A stretch of 64,000 bases of DNA from Bacteroidales bacterium (GTDB lineage Bacteria; Bacteroidota; Bacteroidia; Bacteroidales; UBA932). Positions 33,811-42,328 of this stretch are shown piece after piece. The position numbers and the translations under genes are program-made. Below the pieces are notes generated by a model. The model was given only the letters and a program-made list of their open reading frames with translations, was not told the DNA's origin and searched no databases. Positions within the stretch are counted from its first letter, which is position 1. Each line of letters starts with the position of its first letter. Where the stretch lies: NCBI GenBank assembly GCA_017398335.1, contig JAFQGK010000046.1, forward strand, positions 1 to 64,000, in the 5' to 3' direction.

Positions 33811-34371
33811 ATGTACTGTAACGAAGAAAAGGTCTGGTTTGCAATGCGCGCTACATACGGCAGGAATATGGAAATCAAGAAAAAGCTTGATGAAGCGGGT
33901 CTTGAATCTTTTGTTCCGATGCGGTATGTGGTTGCTTTGGACAGACGCGGACGCAAGACCAAGAAATTCGTTCCGGTGGTAAGAGACCTGATTTTCGTAT
34001 ATACCGATCAGGCTACAATGTATGGCCTCAAAGACCAGTACGAAACCCTAAGAAATATTTATATACCCTCAGAGGACGGGAGAAAGCGTGTCGTCATCGT
34101 TCCGGACGGACAGATGGAAAGCTTCATGAAGGTCACAAAGACGCTCAGCGACGGCCTTCTCTTCTTCACCCCTGATGAAGTAAACCTCAGCAAAGGTGTC
34201 AGAGTGCGCATCCACGGAGGCCAGTTCAACGGCCTGGAAGGCACATTCATCAAAGTTAAAGGAGCGCGCGACAAACGTGTGGTCGTAGAAGTCTCCGGCG
34301 TCATCGTAGTTGCCATCTGCTCACTCAAATGCGACCTAGTCGAGGTATTGAAAACCCCACAGGAAGAATAA
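33811..34371 (+). CDS. upxY: UpxY-type capsule transcription antiterminator (NusG-like)
   Basis: A 186-residue NusG paralogue. The NGN domain starts KVWFAMRATYGRNMEIKKKL and includes FVPMRYVVALDRRGRKTKKF and VRDLIFVYTD; the KOW region is VNLSKGVRVRIHGGQFNGLE. UpxY proteins travel with RNA polymerase and prevent premature termination in their own capsule operon. ATG 33811 is chosen because it places the NGN domain at the N-terminus; an upstream ATG (33769) would add an unrelated 14 residues. The stop overlaps the next start (TAATG). It heads the polysaccharide locus, as expected. Confidence 0.9.
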   Translation: MYCNEEKVWFAMRATYGRNMEIKKKLDEAGLESFVPMRYVVALDRRGRKTKKFVPVVRDLIFVYTDQATMYGLKDQYETLRNIYIPSEDGRKRVVIVPDGQMESFMKVTKTLSDGLLFFTPDEVNLSKGVRVRIHGGQFNGLEGTFIKVKGARDKRVVVEVSGVIVVAICSLKCDLVEVLKTPQEE

Positions 34372-34799
34372 TGCTTATAGCAGTAGATTTCGACGGTACC
34401 ATCGTGGAACACCGTTACCCTCACATCGGCAAGGAACTCCCTTTCGCCATTGCATCCCTTAAACGAATTCAGGAAGAAGGCCACAGGCTCATCCTCTGGA
34501 CCGCCCGAGAAGGCGAGCTTCTGCAGGATGCCATAGATTTTTGTGAAAAGCGTGGCCTCGAATTCTTTGCCGTCAACAGCAACTACCCTGGCGAAGAAGT
34601 CGACGAAGCCGGCATCCGCGCCCGTAAGCTTCACGCCGACCTCTTCATTGATGACCGTGCCGTCGGAGGCCTCCCTGACTGGGGTGCTATCTACGAAATC
34701 GTCCACAACCGCTGGACCTGGCGCCAGTACTACGAATACCTCGGCACCCTCCCGAAAGAAGAAAAGAAAGGACTTCTGGAAAGGATTTTCGGGAAGTGA
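34371..34799 (+). CDS. HAD-superfamily hydrolase, small
   Basis: A 142-residue protein starting MLIAVDFDGTIVEHRYP, with the HAD nucleophile motif DFDGT, motif II in LILWTAREG and the acidic motif IV in LFIDDRAVGGLPDW. It has no cap domain inserted, so it resembles small sugar-phosphate or nucleotide phosphatases. It is translationally coupled to upxY (one-base overlap) and lies ahead of the AT-rich cassette, so it belongs to the conserved capsule head rather than the exchangeable part. Substrate unknown. The ATG at 34371 is preferred over an upstream one inside upxY. Confidence 0.85.
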   Translation: MLIAVDFDGTIVEHRYPHIGKELPFAIASLKRIQEEGHRLILWTAREGELLQDAIDFCEKRGLEFFAVNSNYPGEEVDEAGIRARKLHADLFIDDRAVGGLPDWGAIYEIVHNRWTWRQYYEYLGTLPKEEKKGLLERIFGK

Positions 34800-34814
34800 T
34801 GACCTTTTTGAAGT

Positions 34815-34910
34815 CATTCCCGACCTGATCGGGAATCTGTCACACCCGGCTTGATCGGGAATATGTCACAACCGGCTTGACCAGGAATATGTCACACCCG
34901 GCTTGATCGG
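34815..34910. repeat. Tandem 26-bp palindromic repeat, three units plus a partial
   Basis: Three consecutive 26-bp units occupy 34833-34858, 34859-34884 and 34885-34910, sharing GAATATGTCACACCCGGCTT-type sequence ending GATCGG, with few substitutions. A partial unit (CATTCCCGACCTGATCGG) precedes them. Each contains a CCCG..CGGG dyad. The array sits exactly between the conserved capsule head and the AT-rich cassette. It is too short, and has no spacers, to be a CRISPR. Confidence 0.85.
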
Positions 34911-34985
34911 GTGTCTAATAAACCAGCATGTCAGAATTAAAAGATAAATTGCCAAGTCCAATTAATATTGATAATATAGTCATAT

Positions 34986-36086
34986 ATGTCAGAAAGTGTA
35001 ATAGCTCCCTTGCCGAAAGGAAGAATTCAATATGTTGATGCATTGAGAGGATTTACCATGCTATTGGTTGTATTTGCTCATGTGGAGACTTTTGGATTAT
35101 TTAATTTTGAATACGAGACTTTCGTTGGGAGATTGTTCCAATCATTCAGAATGCCACTTTTCTTTTTTATAAGTGGTTTTGTCGCTTATAAGCCAGATAG
35201 AGAATGGAACCTGAATACCTGTTGGACACTTACTAAAAAGAAAATAGCTATTCAAATCATTCCTACTTTGGCGATCGGAGCAGTATATACTTATGCATAT
35301 TTGCAGAGTGATATGCGAAGTTTTATCTCAGATCCCGCTAAACTAGGATATTGGTTTCCCTTTGTGTTACTTGAGATGTTTGTGCTCTATTATGCCGTAA
35401 GTGCAGTCTCTTATACGGTAGGTAAAAAATGGACATCTATTCCTAAGCCTGTAATATCATCAGTATCTTTGATTTTTCTGGCATTGGTAATGTATTTACT
35501 TAAGCTGCCTTTTAAGATAGTTCCAGTATTAGATACAATAGGTAATTTTACCAGCTTGCATTATACATTCAATTACTTTATGTATTTTGTTTTTGGAGTA
35601 TTGGCCAGACAATATTCCGATAGATTTGAGACTATAATAGAAAACAAGTACGTTTCGGCAGCAGTCATATTGCTTTTTGCGGGAGTTTTTTTCTTCTATA
35701 ACTTTCTAAATGTCAGCGTTGATGATATGTTTTTGAAAGAGAAGGTAATATTGACTATGTTGGAATCCATTATTGGCTTTTTAGGTGTTGTAGTTGTATA
35801 TTCTTTCTTCAGGAAATATTCTGATTCTTTTGATGGCGGGACAAAACTAGGTAGCTCATTGCAATATATTGGAAGGAGGACGCTAGATATTTATTTACTG
35901 CATTATTTCTTTTTACCTTTTTTGCCTGAAGCGGGTGATTTTTTAAGACAATCTCATAATGTCGTTTTAGAACTTTTAATAGGACTATGCTTGTCAGTCC
36001 TGATAGTTATAGTGTGCCTTTGTGTAAGTAATGTCATAAGACTCAGTCCTTTTTTAGGTAAATATTTGTTTGGGGCAAAAGAATAA
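34986..36086 (+). CDS. Acyltransferase family 3 membrane protein
   Basis: A 366-residue integral membrane acyltransferase. The N-terminal motif RIQYVDALRGFTMLLVVFAH carries the catalytic-type His region, followed by RLFQSFRMPLFFFISGFVAY, and about ten hydrophobic helices follow. The family transfers acetyl or other acyl groups to sugars of surface polymers across the inner membrane. Codon use is much more AT-rich than the upstream genes, marking the left edge of a probable transferred cassette. Which sugar it modifies is not readable. Confidence 0.88.
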   Translation: MSESVIAPLPKGRIQYVDALRGFTMLLVVFAHVETFGLFNFEYETFVGRLFQSFRMPLFFFISGFVAYKPDREWNLNTCWTLTKKKIAIQIIPTLAIGAVYTYAYLQSDMRSFISDPAKLGYWFPFVLLEMFVLYYAVSAVSYTVGKKWTSIPKPVISSVSLIFLALVMYLLKLPFKIVPVLDTIGNFTSLHYTFNYFMYFVFGVLARQYSDRFETIIENKYVSAAVILLFAGVFFFYNFLNVSVDDMFLKEKVILTMLESIIGFLGVVVVYSFFRKYSDSFDGGTKLGSSLQYIGRRTLDIYLLHYFFLPFLPEAGDFLRQSHNVVLELLIGLCLSVLIVIVCLCVSNVIRLSPFLGKYLFGAKE

Positions 36087-36089
36087 TTC

Positions 36090-36161
36090 ATGTCATCCCT
36101 TAAAGATAAGACAGTAAAAGGGGATACAGGAACTCCCATCGGGATAATAAGGTTAATGTGA
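36090..36161 (+). pseudogene. Short frame resembling a truncated Wzx start
   Basis: A 23-codon frame reads MSSLKDKTVKGDTGTPIGII before ending in TGA directly against the ATG of the flippase gene. MSSLKxKTVKG is a common N-terminus of Bacteroidota O-unit flippases, while the real flippase next door starts differently. It may be the stub of a former wzx left by cassette exchange, or a leader peptide coupling translation to wzx. The resemblance is from memory of the family. Confidence 0.4.
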
Positions 36162-37742
36162 ATGTCAAAATCAGACGGTAGTCCGGTTGAAGACTTGATA
36201 GTGAGTCATAGCGAAGATACAAGACGTGTTGCGAAGAATACTTTAATGCTGTATGGCAGAATGCTGTTCAGCATGTTGGTATCGTTGTATACATCAAGGG
36301 TGATCCTAAATACACTTGGAGTAGAGGATTATGGAATACAGAATGTAGTCGGTGGGTTTGTTGGAATGTTTTCTCTTTTATCGGGCTCCCTATCGACTGC
36401 GATTGGCCGCTTCTTGACCTTTGAATTAGGAAAAGGAAACAAAGATCGTCTGGCCAGGGTGTTTTCTACATCAATGTTTGTGCAGTTCGTTATAGCTGTC
36501 ATTGTTGTTATTTTGATAGAAACCTTTGGCGTTTGGTTCATTAATAATAAAATGGTGATACCGGAAGGACGTCTGACAGCGGCAAATTGGCTTTTCCAAT
36601 TTTCAACACTATCTTTTGCGCTAAGTCTGATAAGTGTTCCATATAATGCATCGATTATATCACATGAACATATGAAGGTCTTTGCTTCTGTCGGAATTTT
36701 TGAAGTAGTGGCCCGCCTGATGATTGTTATCTCCTTATCCTTCCTGCCTGCAACTTTCGATAAGTTAATATTTTATTCCTTCATGCTATTGGCATTAGGA
36801 TTAGTCCTTCAGTGTATCTATTATACTTATTGCAGAAAGCATTTTGAAGAGTGCGAGTTTCAGTTTGTGTTTGATAAATCATTGTTAAAAGAGATGTTGG
36901 GGTTCGCAAGCTGGAATTTTATCGGGGTTTCTTCTGCTGTGTTGCGAGATCAAGGCTGTAATGTAGTATTGAATCTTTTCTGGGGACCGACCTTGAACGC
37001 GGCCCGTGGTATTGCCCAGCAAGTCAGCAATGCAGTCGGCGGTTTTGTAAATAATTTTATGACAGCAGTGAATCCTCAGATTACTAAGTCATATGCTGCC
37101 GATGAGATGGACTATATGATGATGTTGGTTTATCGATCTGCGAGGTACTCTTATTATTTATTGCTTATATTATCTTTACCTGTTTTATTCAACACGGAAT
37201 ATTTGATTGATTTATGGCTTGGCCAGGTTCCGGATCACGTCGAGTTATATGTACAATTAGTATTGATTAATTTACTATGTGAATCTGTTTCCAATCCTTT
37301 GATTACAGTAATGTTGGCAACAGGCAGAATCCGAAACTATCAATTAGTCGTTGGAGGCCTGCAACTGTTGAATCTTCCCATTTCATACATCCTTTTAAGG
37401 TTGGGCTTTTTCCCGGAAATCATATCCGTAGTGGCTATAGTACTTTCAATAAGTTGTTTAGCAGCTCGTTTAGTTATGTTGCAAGGCATGGTCGGGCTCT
37501 CTGTAAGTGGTTATTTAAAAAAAGTGATATTAAATTTGTTGACAGTCTCAATTGTTGCAGTCGTATTTCCGATTCTTGTCTCATTCTGGGATTGTCCGGG
37601 CTTTCTGAAATTCATAACCTCTTGCTTTATATGCGTACTCAGTACATGTATATCAATATATTATATCGGTTGCAACTCCGGTGAAAGAGAATTTATAAAA
37701 GAGAAAGTTGTGTCATTTATGTCGCGATTCGGTAGAGCATGA
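36162..37742 (+). CDS. wzx: Wzx-type polysaccharide flippase
   Basis: A 526-residue, roughly 14-helix MATE-like (Polysacc_synt) transporter: NTLMLYGRMLFSMLVSLYTS, GIQNVVGGFVGMFSLLSGSL, and AIGRFLTFELGKGN in the N-terminal half, long hydrophobic C-terminal helices, and LNAARGIAQQVSNAVGGFVN in the middle. It should flip undecaprenyl-linked repeat units to the periplasm. The start directly follows the TGA of the short frame at 36090. Its end overlaps the next gene by 4 nt. Composition is AT-rich like the rest of the cassette. Together with the downstream Wzy it indicates a Wzx/Wzy-dependent pathway. Confidence 0.9.
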   Translation: MSKSDGSPVEDLIVSHSEDTRRVAKNTLMLYGRMLFSMLVSLYTSRVILNTLGVEDYGIQNVVGGFVGMFSLLSGSLSTAIGRFLTFELGKGNKDRLARVFSTSMFVQFVIAVIVVILIETFGVWFINNKMVIPEGRLTAANWLFQFSTLSFALSLISVPYNASIISHEHMKVFASVGIFEVVARLMIVISLSFLPATFDKLIFYSFMLLALGLVLQCIYYTYCRKHFEECEFQFVFDKSLLKEMLGFASWNFIGVSSAVLRDQGCNVVLNLFWGPTLNAARGIAQQVSNAVGGFVNNFMTAVNPQITKSYAADEMDYMMMLVYRSARYSYYLLLILSLPVLFNTEYLIDLWLGQVPDHVELYVQLVLINLLCESVSNPLITVMLATGRIRNYQLVVGGLQLLNLPISYILLRLGFFPEIISVVAIVLSISCLAARLVMLQGMVGLSVSGYLKKVILNLLTVSIVAVVFPILVSFWDCPGFLKFITSCFICVLSTCISIYYIGCNSGEREFIKEKVVSFMSRFGRA

Positions 37743-38902
37743 TTCAGATTATTGACAAATCTCAATGTTGTGGGTGTACGGCTTGTGCAAGTATATGCGT
37801 ACATCAAGCTATAACTATGCAACCCGATAAGTCGGGCTTTAAATATCCTGTTGTCGACGAGAACAGATGCACACGTTGTGGATTGTGTCTGAAGGTTTGT
37901 TCTTTTTCTCCGAACTACTACAACTTTGACAATCTTCCGGTACCGGACGTGTATGCTGCGCGTCATAAGAAGATGGATGAAATTGAACGTAGTCGTAGTG
38001 GAGCTATGTTTATAACTATATCCGATTGGATATTATCTCAGGGAGGTGTGTGTTATGGTGCCGGATATATGGATCATTTCAGAGTCGTCCATAAGCGGGC
38101 AACGACATCATCAGAGAGGGATGAGTTTCGGGGTAGCAAGTATGTGCAAAGCGATTTGAACGATGTCTTCATTCAAATCGCAAATGATCTGAAGTCAGGT
38201 CTGTATGTGCTTTTTACCGGCACTCCATGCCAAACTGCTGGACTATCCTCCTTTTTACGATTAAAACGTATTAAGGCAGACTCGCTATATTTAGTGGACA
38301 TCGTTTGCCATGGAGTACCAGGTCCGTACTATTGGAGAGATTACCTGGCATACATTGAAAAGAAAACGGGGAATAAAATAACTACTGTAAATTTTCGAGA
38401 TAAGACAAAGCTCGGATGGGCAGCGCACAAAGAATCATTTTGCTTTGGCAATAAAGTGACTTATTTTGATACATATACATATTTATTCTATCAGCATCTT
38501 ATGTTCCGGCAGTCTTGCGAAAAATGCTATTTCACGAATCTGCAACGTCCGTCCGATATGACTATTGCTGATTTTTGGGGCTGGGAGAAAGTCGACCCTT
38601 CTTTTAATGCGGATGATAAGGGAGTCTCATTGGTGTTGGTAAATACAGAAAAAGGGAGAACGCTTTTCGATGCCGTTAAAAATCAGGTACATTATATTAA
38701 GACAGATACATCCCATTGTCTGCAACCTAATTTACAGCACCCTACCGTTCCCCATCCTTTACGTGATTCTTTCGAGAAAGATTATTCTCGATTCGGTTTT
38801 GAATATGTCGCGAAGAAATATGCCAATTTAGGTTGGCGATATAAGTTCAGACGTATGAAACATAAATTTGGAACTTTACTAAGACGAATAGTCAGGAAAT
38901 GA
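37739..38902 (+). CDS. Ferredoxin / F420-hydrogenase-beta-like (FrhB) capsule protein
   Basis: A 387-residue protein with an N-terminal 2x[4Fe-4S] ferredoxin domain (CCGCTACASIC and CTRCGLCLKVC) followed by the FrhB/FdhB-type N- and C-terminal domains (GVCYGAGYMDHFRVVHKRA, FTGTPCQTAGLSSFL, HGVPGPYYWRDYL, DMTIADFWGWEKVDP). Such proteins are routinely found beside polysaccharide pyruvyl transferases, as here, and may handle flavin-dependent redox chemistry on a sugar; the actual reaction is not established. It overlaps both neighbours by 4 nt. Confidence 0.9.
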   Translation: MIQIIDKSQCCGCTACASICVHQAITMQPDKSGFKYPVVDENRCTRCGLCLKVCSFSPNYYNFDNLPVPDVYAARHKKMDEIERSRSGAMFITISDWILSQGGVCYGAGYMDHFRVVHKRATTSSERDEFRGSKYVQSDLNDVFIQIANDLKSGLYVLFTGTPCQTAGLSSFLRLKRIKADSLYLVDIVCHGVPGPYYWRDYLAYIEKKTGNKITTVNFRDKTKLGWAAHKESFCFGNKVTYFDTYTYLFYQHLMFRQSCEKCYFTNLQRPSDMTIADFWGWEKVDPSFNADDKGVSLVLVNTEKGRTLFDAVKNQVHYIKTDTSHCLQPNLQHPTVPHPLRDSFEKDYSRFGFEYVAKKYANLGWRYKFRRMKHKFGTLLRRIVRK

Positions 38903-39987
38903 AAATAGGAATCATAACCTTTCATTGTGCAATAAATTATGGAGCGGTATTGCAGGCATATGGCCTTCAAGAATATTTGAAATCAATAGGCCATGATGTC
39001 TATGTTATAAACTATAGGCCCGATTATTTGTTGTATCCATATAGATTGTTTTTTCCAGAACGTATTAAATGTAGTGGTCTGAAGGGGAGTCTCTATGTTT
39101 TTCTAAGAGAACTGTTGAGCATTCCGATAAGATTTAAGAGAAGAATCAAGTTCCGGAGATTTTGTAGACAAAGACTTAGTATCATCAATTTGGATTTACA
39201 AAGTGAAGATAATGATTTTGATTTGTTTATATTAGGGAGTGATCAGATATGGAATAGGGATATAACTGAGGATGATTCTGTTTTTTGGGGTGATGCGAGG
39301 GCCTTTCAATGTAAGAAACTGATTACATATGCGGCAAGTGCAGGGAGTGTCAGAGTGCTGTCTGAAATAAACAAATCAGATATAAGAGATAGATTGTCAG
39401 ATTTCTATTCAATAAGTGTTAGAGAAAAATCTCTTTCTACATATTTATTGGAAAATATCGGTATTGAAAGTCAGGTCGTTCTTGATCCTGTACTTTTAGC
39501 TGGAAGAAATGTGTTTGAACAAATATCCTGTAAGATAAATGTCAATAAGCCTTATCTGCTGTTTTTTGCATTAGAGGGGAATGATGATGCTGTTGCTTTT
39601 GCTGAATATCAGGCTTCTGCAATGGGTTTAGAACTTATTATAATGTTTTCAATGAAGGAGGCGTTGAAGGATCGCAGGGTTAAACAAACTTTGTCTCCTG
39701 ACGAATTCATAAGTTATTTTCAGCAGGCATCATTTGTAATAACGACATCTTTTCATGGTACGGCATTTTCAATTCTTTTTGAGAAGGAGTTTGTTTTTTA
39801 CAGTTCAGGAGTAGCGCAGTCGGAGAGAATGTGTAATCTTTTAAGCGAGCTAGGCTTATCCGAAAGGATTTATAGTACAGGAGAGAAATTCAGGATATTC
39901 GACAAGATCGATTATACTTCAGTAGAGCAGAAACTCGAAAAAAACAGAATGGCATCGATTGATTACCTTGCATCAAATTTATCATAG
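38899..39987 (+). CDS. Polysaccharide pyruvyl transferase
   Basis: A 362-residue member of the PS_pyruv_trans family (CsaB/WcaK-like, GT-B fold): ITFHCAINYGAVLQAYGLQE at the start, DLFILGSDQIWNRDI, YAASAGSVRV, VREKSLSTYLLE, LDPVLLAG, and FVITTSFHGTAFSILF. It should add a ketal-linked pyruvate from PEP to a sugar of the repeat unit, giving the polymer a negative charge. It overlaps the FrhB-like gene by 4 nt. A 96-nt AT-rich gap with no recognisable signal follows. Confidence 0.92.
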   Translation: MKIGIITFHCAINYGAVLQAYGLQEYLKSIGHDVYVINYRPDYLLYPYRLFFPERIKCSGLKGSLYVFLRELLSIPIRFKRRIKFRRFCRQRLSIINLDLQSEDNDFDLFILGSDQIWNRDITEDDSVFWGDARAFQCKKLITYAASAGSVRVLSEINKSDIRDRLSDFYSISVREKSLSTYLLENIGIESQVVLDPVLLAGRNVFEQISCKINVNKPYLLFFALEGNDDAVAFAEYQASAMGLELIIMFSMKEALKDRRVKQTLSPDEFISYFQQASFVITTSFHGTAFSILFEKEFVFYSSGVAQSERMCNLLSELGLSERIYSTGEKFRIFDKIDYTSVEQKLEKNRMASIDYLASNLS

Positions 39988-40083
39988 TAAGCAAATATCT
40001 ACTTAGAGCATATGATAATGAATCATAATGAGTATTGATGATAATATCAGTTATTATAACTTCTAAAAAGATAAATTTAAATA

Positions 40084-41037
40084 ATGGTAAGTCCTCAGAT
40101 TTCAATTATAGTTCCGGTTTATAACACAGAGATATATTTGCGACGCTGTATTGAAAGTTTATTATCGCAGGTTTATACAGATTTTGAATTACTTCTGGTT
40201 GATGATGGTTCAACGGACAAATCTGGGATAATTTGTGATGAATATGCTGCGAAGGATAGTCGTGTCCATGTATATCATAAGGAGAACGGAGGAGTGAGCT
40301 CTGCAAGAAACCTGGGATTGGACAAAGCACGTGGAGAATGGGTGACTTATGTGGATTCGGATGATTATGTGGATGCAGCATATTGTTCCGAATTACTTAA
40401 ATATTCGAAAGATGTTGATGTTGTTACGTGCGATATGATAATAGTTGACGGGGACAGGGAAACATACTTGGAAAGTTATGATTGGAAGGATGCAAGCGCC
40501 AGATCTGTTGGCGAATATATTGTCGGCTCATATACGTGCGTGTGGGGAACATTACAAAGACGTAGCTTATATGATGAATATAAATTGCGTTTTCCATCAG
40601 GAATAAAATATTGTGAGGATTTTCACCTGATGTTTAAACTATATACATATGCAAAGAATGTCAGGAGGTTAGATAAAGGATTGTATTATTATTATCAGCA
40701 TCCCAATTCTGCCGTTCATAATAGAAATGAAGAAACAGACCGCGGTGAAAGATGGGTATGTACTGACCTGATGGAATTTGCCGATAGAGAAGGACTGATC
40801 AAGGAGTCGGAGCAGTATTTGTCGTGGAGGCTATTGTATGCTTCTGTATCAATGCTAAGAACTCCTAAGCGTTATAGGGAATTTTCTGAGTTATATACAA
40901 GAAAACGGAAATATATATTTTCCTGTATGTTTTTGAGTAAAAGGCAGAAATTGATTGCTTGGCTTGTTTGCTATAAAATGATATTTATAGCTGTCGGGGC
41001 ATATCACACACTAAAATTTATGGGGAAAGAAATATAA
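40084..41037 (+). CDS. GT2 glycosyltransferase
   Basis: A 317-residue GT-A enzyme: ISIIVPVYNTEIYLRRCIES, LLVDDGSTDKSG, NGGVSSARNLGLDKARGEWV, and the metal-binding YVDSDDYVDA. The later segment (SGIKYCEDFHLMFKL) is the usual ED acid region. It probably adds one sugar to the lipid-linked repeat at the cytoplasmic face of the inner membrane. Donor and acceptor unknown. It is in the AT-rich cassette, 4 nt before the UGM-like gene. Confidence 0.93.
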   Translation: MVSPQISIIVPVYNTEIYLRRCIESLLSQVYTDFELLLVDDGSTDKSGIICDEYAAKDSRVHVYHKENGGVSSARNLGLDKARGEWVTYVDSDDYVDAAYCSELLKYSKDVDVVTCDMIIVDGDRETYLESYDWKDASARSVGEYIVGSYTCVWGTLQRRSLYDEYKLRFPSGIKYCEDFHLMFKLYTYAKNVRRLDKGLYYYYQHPNSAVHNRNEETDRGERWVCTDLMEFADREGLIKESEQYLSWRLLYASVSMLRTPKRYREFSELYTRKRKYIFSCMFLSKRQKLIAWLVCYKMIFIAVGAYHTLKFMGKEI

Positions 41038-41041
41038 AGTT

Positions 41042-42328
41042 ATGGATATAATAATAGGTGGCGGAATTACGGGATTAAGCTATGCGATGTATAATGCCCA
41101 AGGTGAGTATCTGATTATTGAAAAAGAAACCGAATTAGGCGGATATTGTAGGACGCTCAGACGAAATGGCTTTGTCTGGGACTTCTCTGGACATTTTTTC
41201 CATTTTCAGGATGCTGGCATAAAAGAATTGTTAATGTGTGGGCTTGAGTCAGAGAATCAGGTAGTAAAGGTTGAAAAGGATACGAAAATCAAGTATAAAG
41301 ATAGATATGTGGATTTCCCTTTTCAAAAGAATATCCATCAACTTCCGAAAGATGAATTTATTGACTGTCTGGTAGACCTTTTTGATGTTCGGGAAACCGA
41401 GAGTCATAACTTCAAAGAAATGCTGTATTGTAAATTCGGGAAGTCTATTGCTGAGAAGTTTCTGATACCGTATAATGAAAAATTATATGCGTGTGATCTG
41501 AATTCTCTTGACAAAGATGCCATGGGACGTTTTTTCCCATACGCAGAAAAGGAGGAAATAATCAAGAATTTCAGAGTCAAAGATAACTCTTCTTATAATG
41601 GGAGTTTCGTGTATCCTAAGAATGGTGCGATAGAATATGTGAATAATATATGCAGGAGGTTAGATATAAATAAATTTAAGACAAACGCCAGTGTTGTCTC
41701 GATTGATCCGAATAAAAAGGAAGTTGTGATTGACACAGGAGAAGTCTTAGCCTATGATAGGTTGATTTCGACAGTCCCGTTTCCTAAATTATTGAACTTG
41801 TGCGGATTAAACTATAATGAGAGTGTATACAACTGGAATCAAGTGTTAGTGTTTAATATGGGATTTGATAAAAAAGGGCCAAATACTACCTCTCATTGGA
41901 TTTATTATCCAGATAAGAAGATATGCTTTTATAGAGTCGGATTTTATGATAATATCTTGCAGCAGGACAGGACATCTCTATATGTTGAGTTAGGCTTTGA
42001 TAAAAATGCAGATATTGATCCCGATAAGTGGCTGGCGCCGGTGTTGCACGATCTAAAAGAAGTCGGATGTATAACAGATGATATGCGCTTGGTAGATTAT
42101 CAGTCATTAATAATGGATCCGGCATATGTTCATATTACTGAGCAGTCTCAGAAGGATGTGAAAGAAAAAAAGGCTCTGCTAGCCAAGTATGATATCTATT
42201 CTATCGGTAGATATGGTAGTTGGACGTATTGTTCGATTGAGGATAATATCAAGGAGGCCAAAGGGTTGTCAGAAACTTTAAGATTACATGATGGAGAAGA
42301 TAATCAGTATAATTGTTCCAACTTATAA
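41042..42328 (+). CDS. FAD-dependent UDP-galactopyranose-mutase-like protein
   Basis: A 428-residue flavoprotein. The FAD Rossmann motif is IIGGGITGLSYAMYNA, followed by IIEKETELGGYCRT and WDFSGHFFHF. Near the C-terminus YSIGRYGSWTYCSIEDNIKE closely resembles the GRYGSWKYE-type motif of eukaryotic UDP-galactopyranose mutases. The best guess is interconversion of a UDP-pyranose and UDP-furanose (for example galactofuranose), but related NAD(P)-binding proteins of polysaccharide loci have other or unknown activities. The following GT2 gene begins 41 nt inside its 3' end. Confidence 0.75.
   Translation: MDIIIGGGITGLSYAMYNAQGEYLIIEKETELGGYCRTLRRNGFVWDFSGHFFHFQDAGIKELLMCGLESENQVVKVEKDTKIKYKDRYVDFPFQKNIHQLPKDEFIDCLVDLFDVRETESHNFKEMLYCKFGKSIAEKFLIPYNEKLYACDLNSLDKDAMGRFFPYAEKEEIIKNFRVKDNSSYNGSFVYPKNGAIEYVNNICRRLDINKFKTNASVVSIDPNKKEVVIDTGEVLAYDRLISTVPFPKLLNLCGLNYNESVYNWNQVLVFNMGFDKKGPNTTSHWIYYPDKKICFYRVGFYDNILQQDRTSLYVELGFDKNADIDPDKWLAPVLHDLKEVGCITDDMRLVDYQSLIMDPAYVHITEQSQKDVKEKKALLAKYDIYSIGRYGSWTYCSIEDNIKEAKGLSETLRLHDGEDNQYNCSNL

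Noticed and set aside
34833..34910. Possible small CRISPR array
   Set aside because: The 26-bp units are directly adjacent with no spacers, are internally palindromic, and no cas genes are in the window.
34929..35039. Short frame starting MSELKDKLPSPINID before the acyltransferase
   Set aside because: Only 36 codons, overlaps the acyltransferase out of frame, and has no recognisable partner or motif; it may be a fragment but cannot be supported.
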